DNA of 64,000 nt from Rachycentron canadum (taxonomy: Eukaryota; Chordata; Actinopteri; Carangiformes; Rachycentridae), in the NCBI GenBank assembly GCA_038496675.1, contig CM076659.1, forward strand, positions 16,748,219 through 16,812,218. The letters are read 5' to 3'. The notes beneath the pieces are model-generated. The model was given only the letters and a program-made list of their open reading frames with translations. It was not told the origin of the DNA and ran no database searches. Of this stretch, positions 47,885 to 59,999 are shown piece after piece (position 1 is the first letter of the stretch; every line of letters begins with the position of its first letter). A program made the translations under genes and the position numbers.

Positions 47885-48152
47885 AAAAAACCTGCAAACA
47901 TCTGGCCTTTTTGGAAAAGGTCACAATCGTCATTAACTCTCGGGTTAAATGACTTGAGTAGTGGGTATTTATGAGCTCTGACTCATATCAGCAGCAACAT
48001 AAATGCAACATTCACGTGGACATGCAAATCCTTCCCTTTTCCATGCTATAATGTTTTTGAGAGCACAGACACTGTAAACAGACCTGTCACCTGCCCAGTA
48101 CGATGTTACACCATGAGTACCAGAGTTCACACATCCTTGAAATACGCTTTAG
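47885..48152 (+). repeat. Right copy of a diverged local direct duplication
   Basis: Partner of 45909-46199, in the same orientation about 2 kb downstream. It lacks a block present in the left copy before the final caagagttcac/cagagttcac match and has a few short extra pieces (aacattcacg). Confidence 0.85.
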
Positions 48153-48599
48153 AAACACAATCACTGACTGAAATGTCCCATATGGGTGTTCTGACATTTA
48201 CAGGAGCTCCAACTCAGGTATAAAAAATGACAGATCCATTGAACCAGTTAGCAGCTCACTCTTACATATGTGTGTGTGTGTGTGCGCTCTGCACCTACAG
48301 GTGATGAAGTTGCTCCCTGAAGTTGTGTGTGTGTGTCCTCTCCAGAACAGAATTGCAGTGTAAAAGGGGTCAATTGCCTTTTTAGGTTTACTTGCATTTA
48401 AAAAAAATACTCTCTAATTTTGGTGTAAAGGGGGAATAATAGATCTTAGCATAACTTAAATTTACAGCCATATCCTGTGGATTGGATTCTGTGTTATTTT
48501 CTCATCAATTATTTTGTATTTCTGTGTCTTGCTGTGTATTCTCACTCTCATTATTTCCTGGATTCTTTTCAGCCCTTCAGATACACCTTGAGGCTTAGA

Positions 48600-48930
48600 A
48601 ACATTGAGGTAATTGTGTATTCATTCATGTTCTTTTCATTCCTGTTTCATTCCCAGTTTACCTTTCTTAAGAGCTCTTTATAGGTCCCAGCTTTCACTCC
48701 CATCTTTCTTCATTTTCACTTTCCTTTATTCAGCTCTTTATTTGTCTCATAATCTTCCTCATGATTTATTTGCCCTAATATCTCTCCTTAGCAGCTATAT
48801 TCTCCTTTCCTTACAGTATATCTTTCCTTCACTCCCAGTTACCAGTATACCTCTTTCAATTATTTATTCATTTGCATTATTCTTGTACTTATTCTGTCTT
48901 TCCATATGTCTTTCCTTCCAAACACTCATA
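48600..48930. repeat. Pyrimidine-rich tract
   Basis: C/T-dominated + strand with words such as ttccttacagtatatctttc and tctttccttcc. The Phe/Ser/Leu-rich open frame at 48613-49014 follows from the composition. Confidence 0.7.
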
Positions 48931-49273
48931 CTCATATATGTTTTGTTAATTAATGGTTTTATTTTCCAGGAACACATCTTCTTTACTTCCAAACAGTTTT
49001 GTGTCAGCAAATGAGAGAGTCAATAATCATTAGCCTTATGAATAGTGCATGATAATGTGTGTATGTGTGTGTGTGTTAGTTTGACTGGCATCTGGAGAGA
49101 GTATGATGAAAAGGCAGCTCAGTCAGTTGAATAATGCATGGTGTCAGTTACCATTCATTTACATCAGTGATTACTGTGCAGCATGTCAGCTCTCCTCAAG
49201 TTTCCTGACTAAAAGTCATGCATTTCCCTTTAACCCTTTGTCAACTACATAGATTACTTAATGTAGTTGACCT

Positions 49274-49300
49274 AAAAAAAAAAAAAAAAAAAAAAAAAAA
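49274..49300. repeat. A27 homopolymer
   Basis: Uninterrupted A run. It could be a retroposon A-tail, but no recognisable body precedes it. Confidence 0.95.
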
Positions 49301-50239
49301 TATCACACCTTCTGCTTAGATTTATAACTCAGTCAGTAATGAACATAGAGACGTATTAAGGATTTGATAAAATCAGCACTGCTCAGTCTCACCAGTGCAA
49401 AGTGGTTAAACAAACCAGATAACAAAGATGATCCTTTAATGTGAGGTATTGCCTTGTTGCGTACTTTCTTCAGTATCACAGTAATGTAGCTGAGTCCTGC
49501 ATGTATGTCCATAGTTCAAGTGTAAAAATGACATAATTGTGACTGCAGCATGGCTTTTTGTACAATTTTTTAATTCAGATATATAAGGTACAATATAAGG
49601 TATAAAATGATTCAGACATATAAGGTAAAAAATGAAGAACATGCCCATCCTGCTAAAAAAAAAAAAACAAAACAAAACAAAAAAAAAAACACTGATAAAT
49701 GGAGTCAAAATTTTTATTGTGAAACTTTCTAGTCACAATTTATGACATTTCATGACAAAGAAGTCCACATTCACACACTCTAAGACAGTAAATTCTCTTC
49801 AACCTATCCAACCTACCTATCCTATACCTAAGGTATCAAGTGCTCTTTAGTCCTGGAGGATTTTGTCATAAAGTGCTGTAATTTCTTCTTATTCTTTTTA
49901 AGTGCTTTTTTTGGTCATATCCTCTTTCCTCTTCCTGGCTTGACTGCTTCTGTTTTGTTCTGGGACTGATTATTAGATATTTGGCCTGGGGGCACAGACA
50001 CATCCACAACCTCATCCCCCACCTGCACCATCTCTGACCTCACGGCTGAACAGTTTTATGATTTTATTTCTGCAGACTTGCATTGTCTGTATTAAGTGGT
50101 GTCAGTAGAAATGGTAAGGCATGTTTTTAATTCTGGCAGCAGAACACACAACAGGTTGAGGGTAAAATGAATCCTTTATTGTAATAACAGACTGGTAAAT
50201 TGTGCAGAAATCAGGGTGACCGAGGGGGGAAGTCTGCAG
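49301..50239. other. Non-coding stretch
   Basis: An A-rich patch with CAAAA units lies at 49656-49689. No gene is supported. Confidence 0.45.
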
Positions 50240-50750
50240 GGGCAGAGCAAGCAGCAACCTCCAAGGCTGAAAAATGAAGCCAGCAGGATAGTGCCAAACA
50301 CTGCTGTTCATCAAATGGCCATCTGACTCTGACTCCAAAAGTGAGTCCCCATAGACTTTCATGTTAAAATGCCCAACTTTACAGCAAAAATAAACATGTT
50401 TACAGCTTCATACAAAAAAATGGTTTTGGTCTCTATAGTTAATTTCCTCCTTCTTGACAACTGTATGGGAGTTAATTTTAACTTAACTTATCCATTTAAA
50501 TTTTGTTAAGGCTTACAGTGAGTGTATGCTTGCCACAAAGGGGTAAGCACTCCTCCACACATGCCCCTCCTCTTTGCCAATTTTTTTGCCAAGCACTGCC
50601 AAGATGGCAACAACAGAGCAGCCCACTCTGAGCTTCAAAACTGCTCTTTAGAAAACTATGGGTGGCATCACAGCAGCAGGATGTTGCAGTGATGGGAGTG
50701 GAGAAGTCAGGTGGAGAGCCACAGATGACTGGAGTTCAATTGGGCGGGTG
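50240..50750. repeat. Longer copy of the 'gctgaaaaatgaagcca' dispersed fish repeat
   Basis: Contains gctgaaaaatgaagccagca, catcaaatggccatctgact, cccatagactttcatgttaa, aatgcccaactttacagc, aataaacatgtttacagc, ggttttggtctctatag and gacaactgtatgggag, a series that I recognise as an abundant fish dispersed repeat. A shortened copy lies at 20300-20530. Its class is uncertain to me, and there is no coding capacity. Confidence 0.72.
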
Positions 50751-50849
50751 AGTCGAGTGGGTTGATCACTAGACTCCACTGGGGACAAACAAACACATGA
50801 GGGAAGGGAACACAGCAGAGAACACATGGAAAACAGGGATTACAAGATC

Positions 50850-51310
50850 TAGTCTTTAAACTACTTCATTTACTCAAAGAACTCAATAAGATTTTTGAGG
50901 TACTTTGAGTGTTTCCTTTTTGTGCTACAGCATATTTCACACATATCAGGAAAAAATAATAACAAAAACAGCGTTATTTTATAAAATATAACGTATTGTG
51001 GAAGATGAAACTACCCAACACTGTATATGTAACAGGAAATTACCCCACCTTCACCAGCTAAGTGGGTGGTGGTGTCGCTTGCCAAGAGTTTCAGTTAATG
51101 TTGTATTTACAATATAAGTAGGGTGGAGTGTCTAGGGCAGACTGGACTCTATGGTGGCTCACTATCATGATACATACAATGATACTGAAGAAAAAGAGAC
51201 AAAATAGGAAGCTGTTACACCACTGGTGACAGCTTTTGATGAGTCAGCATTTCTTCTAGCCTGAGATGCTCATTTAACTTGCAATACTTTTACTTAAGTA
51301 TGATTTTTCC
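50850..51310. repeat. Degraded copy of a 'tactcaag/acttaagta' dispersed fish element
   Basis: Blocks atttactcaaagaactcaat, tttttgaggtacttt, tattttataaaatataacgt, gaaactacccaacactgtat, ccttcaccagcta and the terminal acttttacttaagta follow the order of a very common fish non-autonomous element. They are interrupted by unrelated sequence at about 51100-51270. It has no coding capacity. Confidence 0.55.
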
Positions 51311-51494
51311 AAAGCTAAACCCAAAACTAAAATGGATCTAAATGTAGTAAATAAACACTGAGGACATTATAATGGCTTCTTTGTTATGACAGCCTCTACG
51401 TGAATGGCTTTCCTTTAGTTTCTCCGAAGGATGTTGTGACCTTTTACTTTGTGAAATTCTACTAACACTTATTTCGCACAATGGCTTTCACTCC

Positions 51495-51517
51495 TCAGGG
51501 GTCAGCCTGACCCCTGA
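51495..51517. repeat. Near-perfect palindrome
   Basis: tcaggggtcag and ctgacccctga are separated by one base. Confidence 0.9.
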
Positions 51518-51867
51518 AGAAGTTTTACCAATTCTGCAAAATTCGACCACATATCACATCTGTTTCTACAACTGTGGAAGTAGGAATTGGTCTTTCTGCC
51601 TGACCTACTGTATAAAATTAAAATATATTTTAGCCTGTGCTGCTGAACATCAACAGTGTATATTTGAGAGTGCAAATGTGTGTATTGGATAAGTGTGTGT
51701 CATTGAAATGAAAATGGATATAGCATAAGTATTATGTGTAAGAGACAGTGGAGGATAGAAGAGAGGCAGGATATCAGTCAAGCGGTCAAATACTCCGTCC
51801 TGACTGATCCATAGCTAAACACTGCTTTGATCCAACGTCTTATACTTACACACACACATACACCCCT

Positions 51868-51900
51868 AAAATGATTATTTTTTTTTAAAATAATCATTTT
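51868..51900. repeat. Perfect 14-bp inverted repeat
   Basis: aaaatgattatttt and aaaataatcatttt are separated by five T. Confidence 0.9.
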
Positions 51901-52080
51901 GAAATTTGTCATTCTCATCTTTATTAATTTACTCCTCTTTTCTCCCATCCCCATTTTTCTTCATCGATCTCAATTTATCTCTGTCCTTCATCCATTCTTC
52001 CCTATGGTCCTCCCATCAGTGCCTTCTCTCCTTCCTGCTCTCTCCTCTCTTTCCTTGCTTCCTTCCTTGGTTTGTTACAT
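51901..52080. repeat. Pyrimidine-rich tract
   Basis: C/T-dominated + strand (ttctctccttcctgctctct, cttccttccttgg) immediately after the hairpin at 51868. Confidence 0.7.
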
Positions 52081-52844
52081 TCATTGTTATTCTGTACGCC
52101 ACCAATTCCAAGAGGTAATCAAATGGACAAAATGGTTGCCATGCTGTGTGTACATGCCTGTATGTGTGTGTATGTGTTCATGCAAGTGTCTTAATGTGGC
52201 ACTTGAACAGCTGCAACAAGGCAATTCCTCTTCTGTCGCCTGAGTCCATTAAGTATCCACCTTCTATACACGCAGTCTGTGTGTTTGTGTGTGGTTGTGT
52301 GTTTTTTATTTTTTTGTTTGTGAGAGTTCTGACAAATGCACTTTACGAGTGCACAGGTAGGCAGGCACTTGGACTGAAGGGTGCATTTGTTTGCTTGCCG
52401 GTGCATGTGTGCAAATGTTCTAAGACAGGTGCTTTGTGTGTGTGTTTTTGTGGTCCTTCCCGTGCACTGAGGTATGTTTTATGAACTGAAAAGTATTTTT
52501 CAGGCATAGTTTTTCTCTGTTCCTTTCAGAATTACTTTCTGCACAAACAACATGAAATCCCACAGTTTTTTTGTTCATTTCTTTTTTTTAAATGATATTT
52601 CATTCAGACAGATACTCTGACTAAATAACATTTGTAAAGAGTCATGTTAGTAGGCCTTATGTGTAATTAAGATTAAGCAAATTACCTTAAACTGCAGAGT
52701 AAAGAAACCCACCTGGTTAGGTTTAGGGAAATAAATCACAATTACAGTTTATCCAGAGCCATAAAGAGTCCAGAGTCATATCAAATTTTAACAATTTGTT
52801 ATAATTGCTGTATGAATTCTTAAGTAATGGCTAAAAAGTTTTTT

Positions 52845-53170
52845 GTGTGGTCACACTGGCCCTGACCTTTGACCTCCAGAGTCTATTGATCCTTGACTTG
52901 TGTTACATTTGATGAAGTTCACTCAAGGTATAATTGCAATATTGAGTTCACAAGGCCAAAACTGTGTTTTGTGAAATCATAGTGAGCTTAACTCTTGGCC
53001 TACACCAAGATGATCAGTTCATCCTTGAGTCAAGTGGACATTTGTGCCAAATTTGAAAAAAAATCCCTCGTTACTGAGAGATCACATCAACGAGAATGGG
53101 GCCTACGTTTGTATGTTTGGATGAACAGACAACCTGAACACAATATACCTTTGGCATAAAAAAGGAGAGT
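52845..53170. repeat. Dispersed fish repeat
   Basis: The series ctgacctttgacctcc, gatcagttcatccttgagtc, aagtggacatttgtgccaaa, atttg followed by ccctcgttactgagagatca, cgagaatgggg, acaacctgaacacaatat and cataaaaaagg follows a dispersed sequence that I know from many fish genomes. It is non-coding, diverged and of uncertain class. Confidence 0.7.
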
Positions 53171-53213
53171 CTTGGGCAATTACACCCCATCACGATGTCA
53201 TTATAGCTAAGAA

Positions 53214-53500
53214 GGGGGTCTAGACCCCCAGGGTCTAGACACTGGTGATAGGAAGAGGCGAATGCTGGAGATGTGGATGTGTCGACTCTGATGAACTCTA
53301 CCTGAGCGCTGGATATGAAGAATGGAGGTGGATGGTGGAAAGTCACAGCGTGACACAATCATCACAGCAATCACAACCTGATGGCTGGTCGAGATCGTGG
53401 CAAAATCTGATTGATTGGTTTCTGAAAACACCTGAATCAGCTGATTACGAGACGTGGGGCATAAAAGGTCACCCTGATTGAACCTACGCTTAATTTTATA
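53214..53500. repeat. Probable second dispersed repeat, starting with a palindrome
   Basis: It starts with the perfect 16-bp palindrome gggggtctagaccccc (53214-53229), followed by a second ggtctagac at 53232-53240, then tgatggctggtcgagatcgt, gattgattggtttctgaaaa and cagctgattacgag. I believe this is a dispersed fish sequence but cannot name it. The 78-codon frame at 53245-53481 inside it is not supported as a gene. Confidence 0.45.
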
Positions 53501-56456
53501 ATTTAGTAGAAATGCAGCCAGGAAAGTATTCGAAGAGGACTGAAATCAGATGTTTGGAAGGTGTAAATACAGCCATCTCATCTTTTCTTCTCCCAAGTGA
53601 GTAATCTGGGGAACTAGCCTTTGCAGGGTTTGAGTGAGTAAGTGTTCTGTGATAATGGAAGCTGGACTGGCGCTGAAATTGAACTGTAGTTGCCATCGTT
53701 CTCCTTGTCACATACAAAGCAACAGGAAAATGGCTCAAGCTATTTTAACTGAATGATGTGCAAAGCAGACAGCAGCATCAGTGAGACCCTGTGAAGACGA
53801 GGGGAAATTTTTGTCTCTATTGTACCATCCATGCCACTTGTGTGTGTGTGTGTTTAGTTTATGGATAGCTGTCAGCTAGTTAGCTAAACTGCAAGACTAG
53901 CAATATGTTTTGTAGCCCAAGAAAACCAAGATGGATTGCAATCAGATCTGTGAGTAACAGAGACGCAGACACCATGTATGACTAAAGCATTATTACATTT
54001 TGCATTACGGCATTACTTCATATTTATGTTGGCAACTTACATAAGTCACACTGTAGGCTACAGCATAGATAAGGTTTGCCTCCCCAAAAATGTAAATATA
54101 CATCAGGTTAACATGGGCTGCTTGTGATTATACCCATAAGGTTCTGATGCCAGTACAGATGGTGGTGACACAACATGAGGAGTGTATCTTCTTCTGTTCA
54201 ATCACACATATCAAATCACTGCAACCTCCTCTCTTTACTACACTCAATCAAACAACATAGATCTGGCGAATGTGTGATGTTAATACAATTGTGGGTATAT
54301 AACTAAAACATGATACAGCCTGATCATCATCATTCATCTAGGATGGTGCTGGTGATTTCAGTGTGAGAGGTCAGGCTATGAATAAAAACTTTATGTAACT
54401 AACTATAAAAAATATGCATGCAGTCGGTATCCAGAAATGTTTAAATAGTGGGAATTGATAGCAAATATTTATGGTTGTGCTTTGGATTTGGGACCTCTCT
54501 ATTCAGTTTCTGCTATTCGTTGACATATTCCATGTGGTCCTCAACACTGAACTGTTTGATTTCCACGAACCCATTCACTCAGATATGCAGATCAACTTTT
54601 ATTATCTGTGTGTGATAAATATCAAAATTATTTATATATGCTAATATTCAAGTAGAGTAGACATCTTCAAAGTACTTGTACTGTGCATAACAATATGCTT
54701 GAGCAGGGTTTTGCATCATTATCAAATCAACTGAGGCTGATTTTTGCACATGCCAGTGGGAATATTTCTGAGTGTTAAGCAGTTGTTGTGGTTGTTGTTA
54801 TCATTGGCAAAGGGAGTAAGACTCACCAATTAGCAGAAATTAATTTGTCTGATTTAAACACGTCAGGTCAGCCAGTCAGTCTCAAGTCTGCCTGTTTTGT
54901 TTCCAAATGAAACACACCTTTAGTCAGAGGTGACACTAATCAGGGCTGGTGTAGTAATAAACCATGCCTCTAACATTAAATATGTCCCACTCTTGTTAGG
55001 AAACATGTGTCAGCAATTTTACTTACGAGCACTGGAATAAAGTTTGGTTCTTGTAGCTCTAGATTAGTCTGTTAGTGTCTTATTTGCAAATCTGTTTCCT
55101 TGCAGTGTATGAGAGGAGCAGACTACTCATATCAACACTGGTCTTCATATACTTCATCCTCCATAATCACTGCCTCACTTTACCTCATGATGTATCATAT
55201 CATATATAACAGTGAGTATGACCTGGTGCTTGCTGTACAATATGAACACTGCTTCATCAGCATGTCCAGAGCACCTCTCTCCAGCACCTCTCCTTTGGTA
55301 GCAAATTAAAGTAGATTAGTAAGAACTCTGAGGCCTCCTCTGCCTGTACAGTTAGACATGTGGTGTTTCTCTGTAGATATGCAGAGGATCTGGAAACAAA
55401 CATTTTGGACTATGGAGAGTTTTCAGTAAGCAGGTTTAATCTTGTCAACACAACTGGGCATTATTTAGGAGTGGCTGCTAAACTTGACTGTCCCTGACAA
55501 TTTAAATCACAGAATACAGCTGTGAGAAGCCACAGCTGCACTGAATGAAGGGAAAATGTCACTTTAAGTGACCTGAAGTTACCCTTGAAAACAGCAGCAG
55601 CTGCATTTGACCACCAGTGATCAGGATTACACTGAATATGGCTCATTTTTTGTTATGAGGTCCTACTACATGAAATTAGAAGAATGATAGAGGTAAACTC
55701 TTACTGACTGTAAAGCAGCATAAAGCAATAATGACTGCAATGCAGTGAGATGAGAAAAACAAGTTTAACTTAGAAAGGTGCAAATACACATAGCATACAG
55801 TGCTGGTGAATTATTTATATATGATTGTATTTCAGTCATGATGAGAGGTAGAATAACTGCTGCTCCTTCCTGAGCTGTACTTAATGTCAGAGCATCACAA
55901 CATCACTGCTCTCCTGTGTTGTTTTAACACAAGACTGAAAGACTGAAACCGAAAGGGTAAAGGAGGATCAGGTAGATGTCAATCAAGCCATCTGAACACG
56001 CCCACCCAGCCCAGAGAAGACATCCAATCAGACACAAGTGAAAACACCAGTGTGTGGCTCAGGGCCTTCAGCATGTTTCCAATCAAGGCAGCGAACTGGT
56101 GCAGTGAAGTTAGTGGATTAAACCTGCGCAAGTCAGTGACTGACGCTACATCCCCCCTTCACTTAAATACAGTTCTGGTGTGAAAATGTCTCTCTGTTAC
56201 ACTCAGAATAAACTTAAAAAACGAGGAATGTTGAAACATCAGCTCCAGTCATGTGTCATTGTTTTTCCCTGATCACAATGATAACACCCACGGCTCTCTA
56301 CCCCAGCAGAACGCTATAGGCAAACACAAAAAACCTTCCATACAGACAGAGGTGAGCAGCTTTCCTTGGACGCACACACACAGCTGCTGTCTACATTTTC
56401 TTCAGTAAAATATGAGGACATGGTGACTTTGTCTGGATGTGAAGACAAAGTACGAA

Positions 56457-56459
<3 letters not shown>
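53501..56459. other. Non-coding stretch
   Basis: No gene is supported. An ISRE-like motif is at 55945-55954 (see findings). Block 55870-56160 is less AT-rich, and its words (caatcaagccatctgaacac, gtttccaatcaaggcagcg) could be an old dispersed repeat. Confidence 0.45.

Positions 56460-56540
<81 letters not shown>
56460..56540. repeat. (AC)n microsatellite, about 80 bp
   Basis: Pure to 56533 with a single g interruption, then two more units. Confidence 0.97.
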
Positions 56541-57479
56541 CTGTATCTGTCTGAATATATTTACAAACATGCACACACAAACAAATGCTTCCTTAAGTCC
56601 AGGTGCCCTCATACCTGAGCAAAAGTAAAGTTCTTTTGTCAGAAAAAATGACTCACATGTAAACACACACACACAGATTTGCTACCAGTGACAGCGCTTG
56701 AATCTTAGAGGAGTTGTGTCTGCTTTGTGTCTGTTCTTGTTTATCCGATATGACAAACAGTTTGATGACAGTTAAATGGCTGTGGACATAATCAAAAGGA
56801 AAACAGTGTGTTCTTTGTGTGTATGCATGTTATATGTGTGTGTGTGCATGCATGTTATGTGTGTGTCTGAGAATGTATTTATGCTTGCAGGCACTCAGTC
56901 CTCCTTGTGCATTCATACATTTGTGTGTGTCCATGTGTGACTCTGTCACTGAGCAATAATAAATGATGTACTTGTGACATGTTATGAATGTGGATGACCT
57001 TGTCATGTGCTAACAAATCAAGACTTCAACTACATTCTTGTGCACCATAGCATCTCAATGTCACATGCACCAAAATCTCTGTGAACTGAAAATGAGAACC
57101 TATGCACTTTATGAAACTCCAAATTATAGTATACAATAGAATAATAGAGGACAAATGATACATTTTTAAGGCTGGGGTACGTACAAATGTCGGTCCACAA
57201 GGCAAAACTATTTATAGACTTTCCAAATGGCCACAGTCGAGGTTAGGGTGAAAGGCCTGCTGTCATAGAAAAGTATGGGAGGTGATAAATCGTATAAATG
57301 GGGGATTGCAACAGATGCCAACAACAATCCGTCCTTGATGGTATAGTCGTGCTACTGCGCCGAGGAAAAAAGTGACAATGTGATGTGTTTTTGTGAACAG
57401 TGGAAAACCGACATCATCTGTTGTTTCAGCATAAAACTAAACATGACATTTGGACTTGATTATGAGTCCTGTCTATCTG

Positions 57480-57720
57480 GAGCTAAGGAGGAAATAGCGT
57501 GAGAGTGGTTGTATAGGAGACTGCCCGTCGCTTCCTGTTTCCTGCCAAGCAATCAATGTCACTGTCTTCAAACTATGACCATGATCATTCCCTTACCCTC
57601 AATACGGAGGTATTTTAGATGACTTTTAGATAATGATTCTCTAACCTTAACTTTGTCCTTTTTGTGCCTAAACTGATCAGAATCTTCATCACAGCTGTTT
57701 TATATTTATAATACCTTTCC
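57480..57720. repeat. Probable CTAACC-type dispersed repeat fragment
   Basis: cgtcgcttcctgtttcctg, attctctaaccttaacttt and ttgtgcctaaactgatcag resemble an old fish dispersed sequence with 'taaccttaacc...gtgcctaaacc' wording. A related piece may lie at 25960-26130. Confidence 0.45.
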
Positions 57721-57839
57721 AAATAATGTTACAATGCACTTTACCTAGGAAAACAAAAAGAGAAATCCATGCCATCAGAAAAGAAGGTTTCATCGAGGTA
57801 AAAAACAGTGAACAAAATTTTTTTTAAGAAAACATTCTT

Positions 57840-58200
57840 TATTGGAAGTGATTCTTCAGTGCCCTCAGATCCTCTGGCATTTCACACATGAAGGCCACTG
57901 ACAGCAAAAGTCCACTCACCCTTGGTCTTCAGCTGAGAGTTAGGAAGAGGCAGAAGATTCCTGCCTGAGGATATGAAAGTGCTCTGTCTCACACGGCTGC
58001 TGCATCCAGCAATATAGCCAGGAGCCAACCCTTGAAGTGCTTTTGAAGTCATCAGTACAATCTTAAAATCAACTCAATAACTGACTGGAAACCAATGAAG
58101 AGAAGCTACAGGAGTCATATGATCATGTTTTTGGCTTATCCCCGAATTCAACCAACTGCAAAAATCAATACGTGACCATGTTAAGACACATGACCTTTAC
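57840..58200. repeat. Dispersed fish repeat fragment
   Basis: Words gcttttgaagtcatcagtac, aatcttaaaatcaactc, ggaaaccaatgaagagaagc and aggagtcatatgatcatg match, in order, what I recall of a widespread fish dispersed repeat ('...ttttaaaatc...agccaatgaag...ggggtaatgtg'). It is diverged and has no open frame of note. Confidence 0.55.
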
Positions 58201-59618
58201 AAAAACAGCATGAGAAAGATTGTTGAGAAGCTGCTCAGTTAGAGGAAGCATGGCTCCACAACCTGTGTGACTTAATCAAAAGAAATGTCAAAAACTACAC
58301 CCAGGCTTCTTAAAGTGAATGCGCCAAAAGAATCACTGTCATATATGACGCTGTATTCTCCACTTGAAAAGACTCTCACTAGAAATGACAACTCCAATAT
58401 GTGACCACAATTGTTGCACACCTCAGCTTTGCTCACTTGACAATGAACGTTTTACTTTCTTGCATGAGCCTCCTGTGTCATGTGACATGGCAATCGGGCC
58501 ACCAAGCGTTGAGGACATGTCCTCCATCCTCAATCATGTCCTCCTTCTTTGGTCACATTTGTCACAAGTTTGAAAATGCCTTGGTGATCTCTCCCCTTTT
58601 GCTATGATGCCAAGAGATTTGTCCATCTTTTACACTTACTTTTTTGACCATTGTGAGTGCACCATTGAGGTACTTGTAGGTACACTGCACGTTGCCGTAT
58701 TTGGGCTGATACTAAGTGAGTAATAGTGTGCAGGTTATTATAGGATATCAGGAGATTATATAGCGTTCTATGAAAGTTGGCTGGATATCACCAATGAAGT
58801 GAACATGTTCTGTCAGTAAAAAGCCACATTGGACAGCAGAGAAGGACAGCACAGTAGATCTGGATGTTAGCAATAAGAGGTTTTATTATCAGAACAGAGA
58901 GAGATGGATATAAAGGGACTGAATAGTAACAAGTGCGATTGGGTAGTTGTGCCCTGAGAATAGAGCCAGCACTGGTTGAGAGACACACAGGTGAGACTGA
59001 TGTTTGGAACCCACTTCACACTCTCTTTCCGTCACTATTTCAGATAAGTCAGAGCGAGGCTTTTAAACCTTTCACTGCCCTGCAGACATAATGTGGTAAA
59101 TTAGGTCCTAGTGGGATTTTAACCCACTAACTGTGGCAGCTTTGGTGGCTTCCACAACCTGACATGTTGGAGAAGTGAAGCTGATGAAAGCATGGAGGAA
59201 ATGAGTGAAGAGGAGGAGCGATGGGTCAGAGAACCATCTGAAACTAGATACAGTACTTTAGAGGGTGTCAGTAACTGTCTCAGCGACTCTGTCAATCAAC
59301 ATCTCTTCTGATCAAAGTGTTTGCGTGTCTGTGTGTGTACATGTGTGTAGATGGTGAAACACAGTAGTGATCTTGACTTGAAAGTGTTATTGAGCTCTTT
59401 CCATGGCAATCTATATGCAATCTTGCTTTTACTTATGCATGTTTGTGTGAATGCAGGTTTGTCTTTATGTGTGTCTGTGTAAGTGCGCAGTCAGGCCAGT
59501 GATTGTGTGTATTTAGTTAGGGTTGTAGGCCAGTGAATGGGAAGATGGATTATTGATCCTCAACTCCTACAGAGCAGAGAAACAGCAACCAACAGCTCCA
59601 TCATCCTCATTCAGCCAG

Positions 59619-59679
<61 letters not shown>

Positions 59680-59999
59680 GCATCAGTTAAAGAGAGGAGA
59701 TGCCAATTTAGTAAACACCAGCAGACTTGTAGCTTCTTTGTGTCAACCTACTGTCAGTGAGTTGTGATGACTTGTGAAACAATTAATGAGGGTAGAAAAG
59801 ATGGTAAACAGAAGAGACAAATGTCAAAAGTAATGTTTCCACTGACAGCAATGACAGAAAGAAAACACTGCTTCAGTCTCATATTCATCTTCATCAGCCA
59901 CCATAAGAGTCATTTACAGCTCTTGATGGGCTGTTTCATGAGGAGTCCTTCATGGAAATGATTAAATCCAGAATTTCACTGGCCTCCATGCCTCTTCAT
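58201..59999. other. Non-coding stretch
   Basis: No gene is supported. The AC array at 59620 is listed separately. Confidence 0.5.
59620..59677. repeat. (AC)n microsatellite, 58 bp
   Basis: Perfect AC array. Confidence 0.97.
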
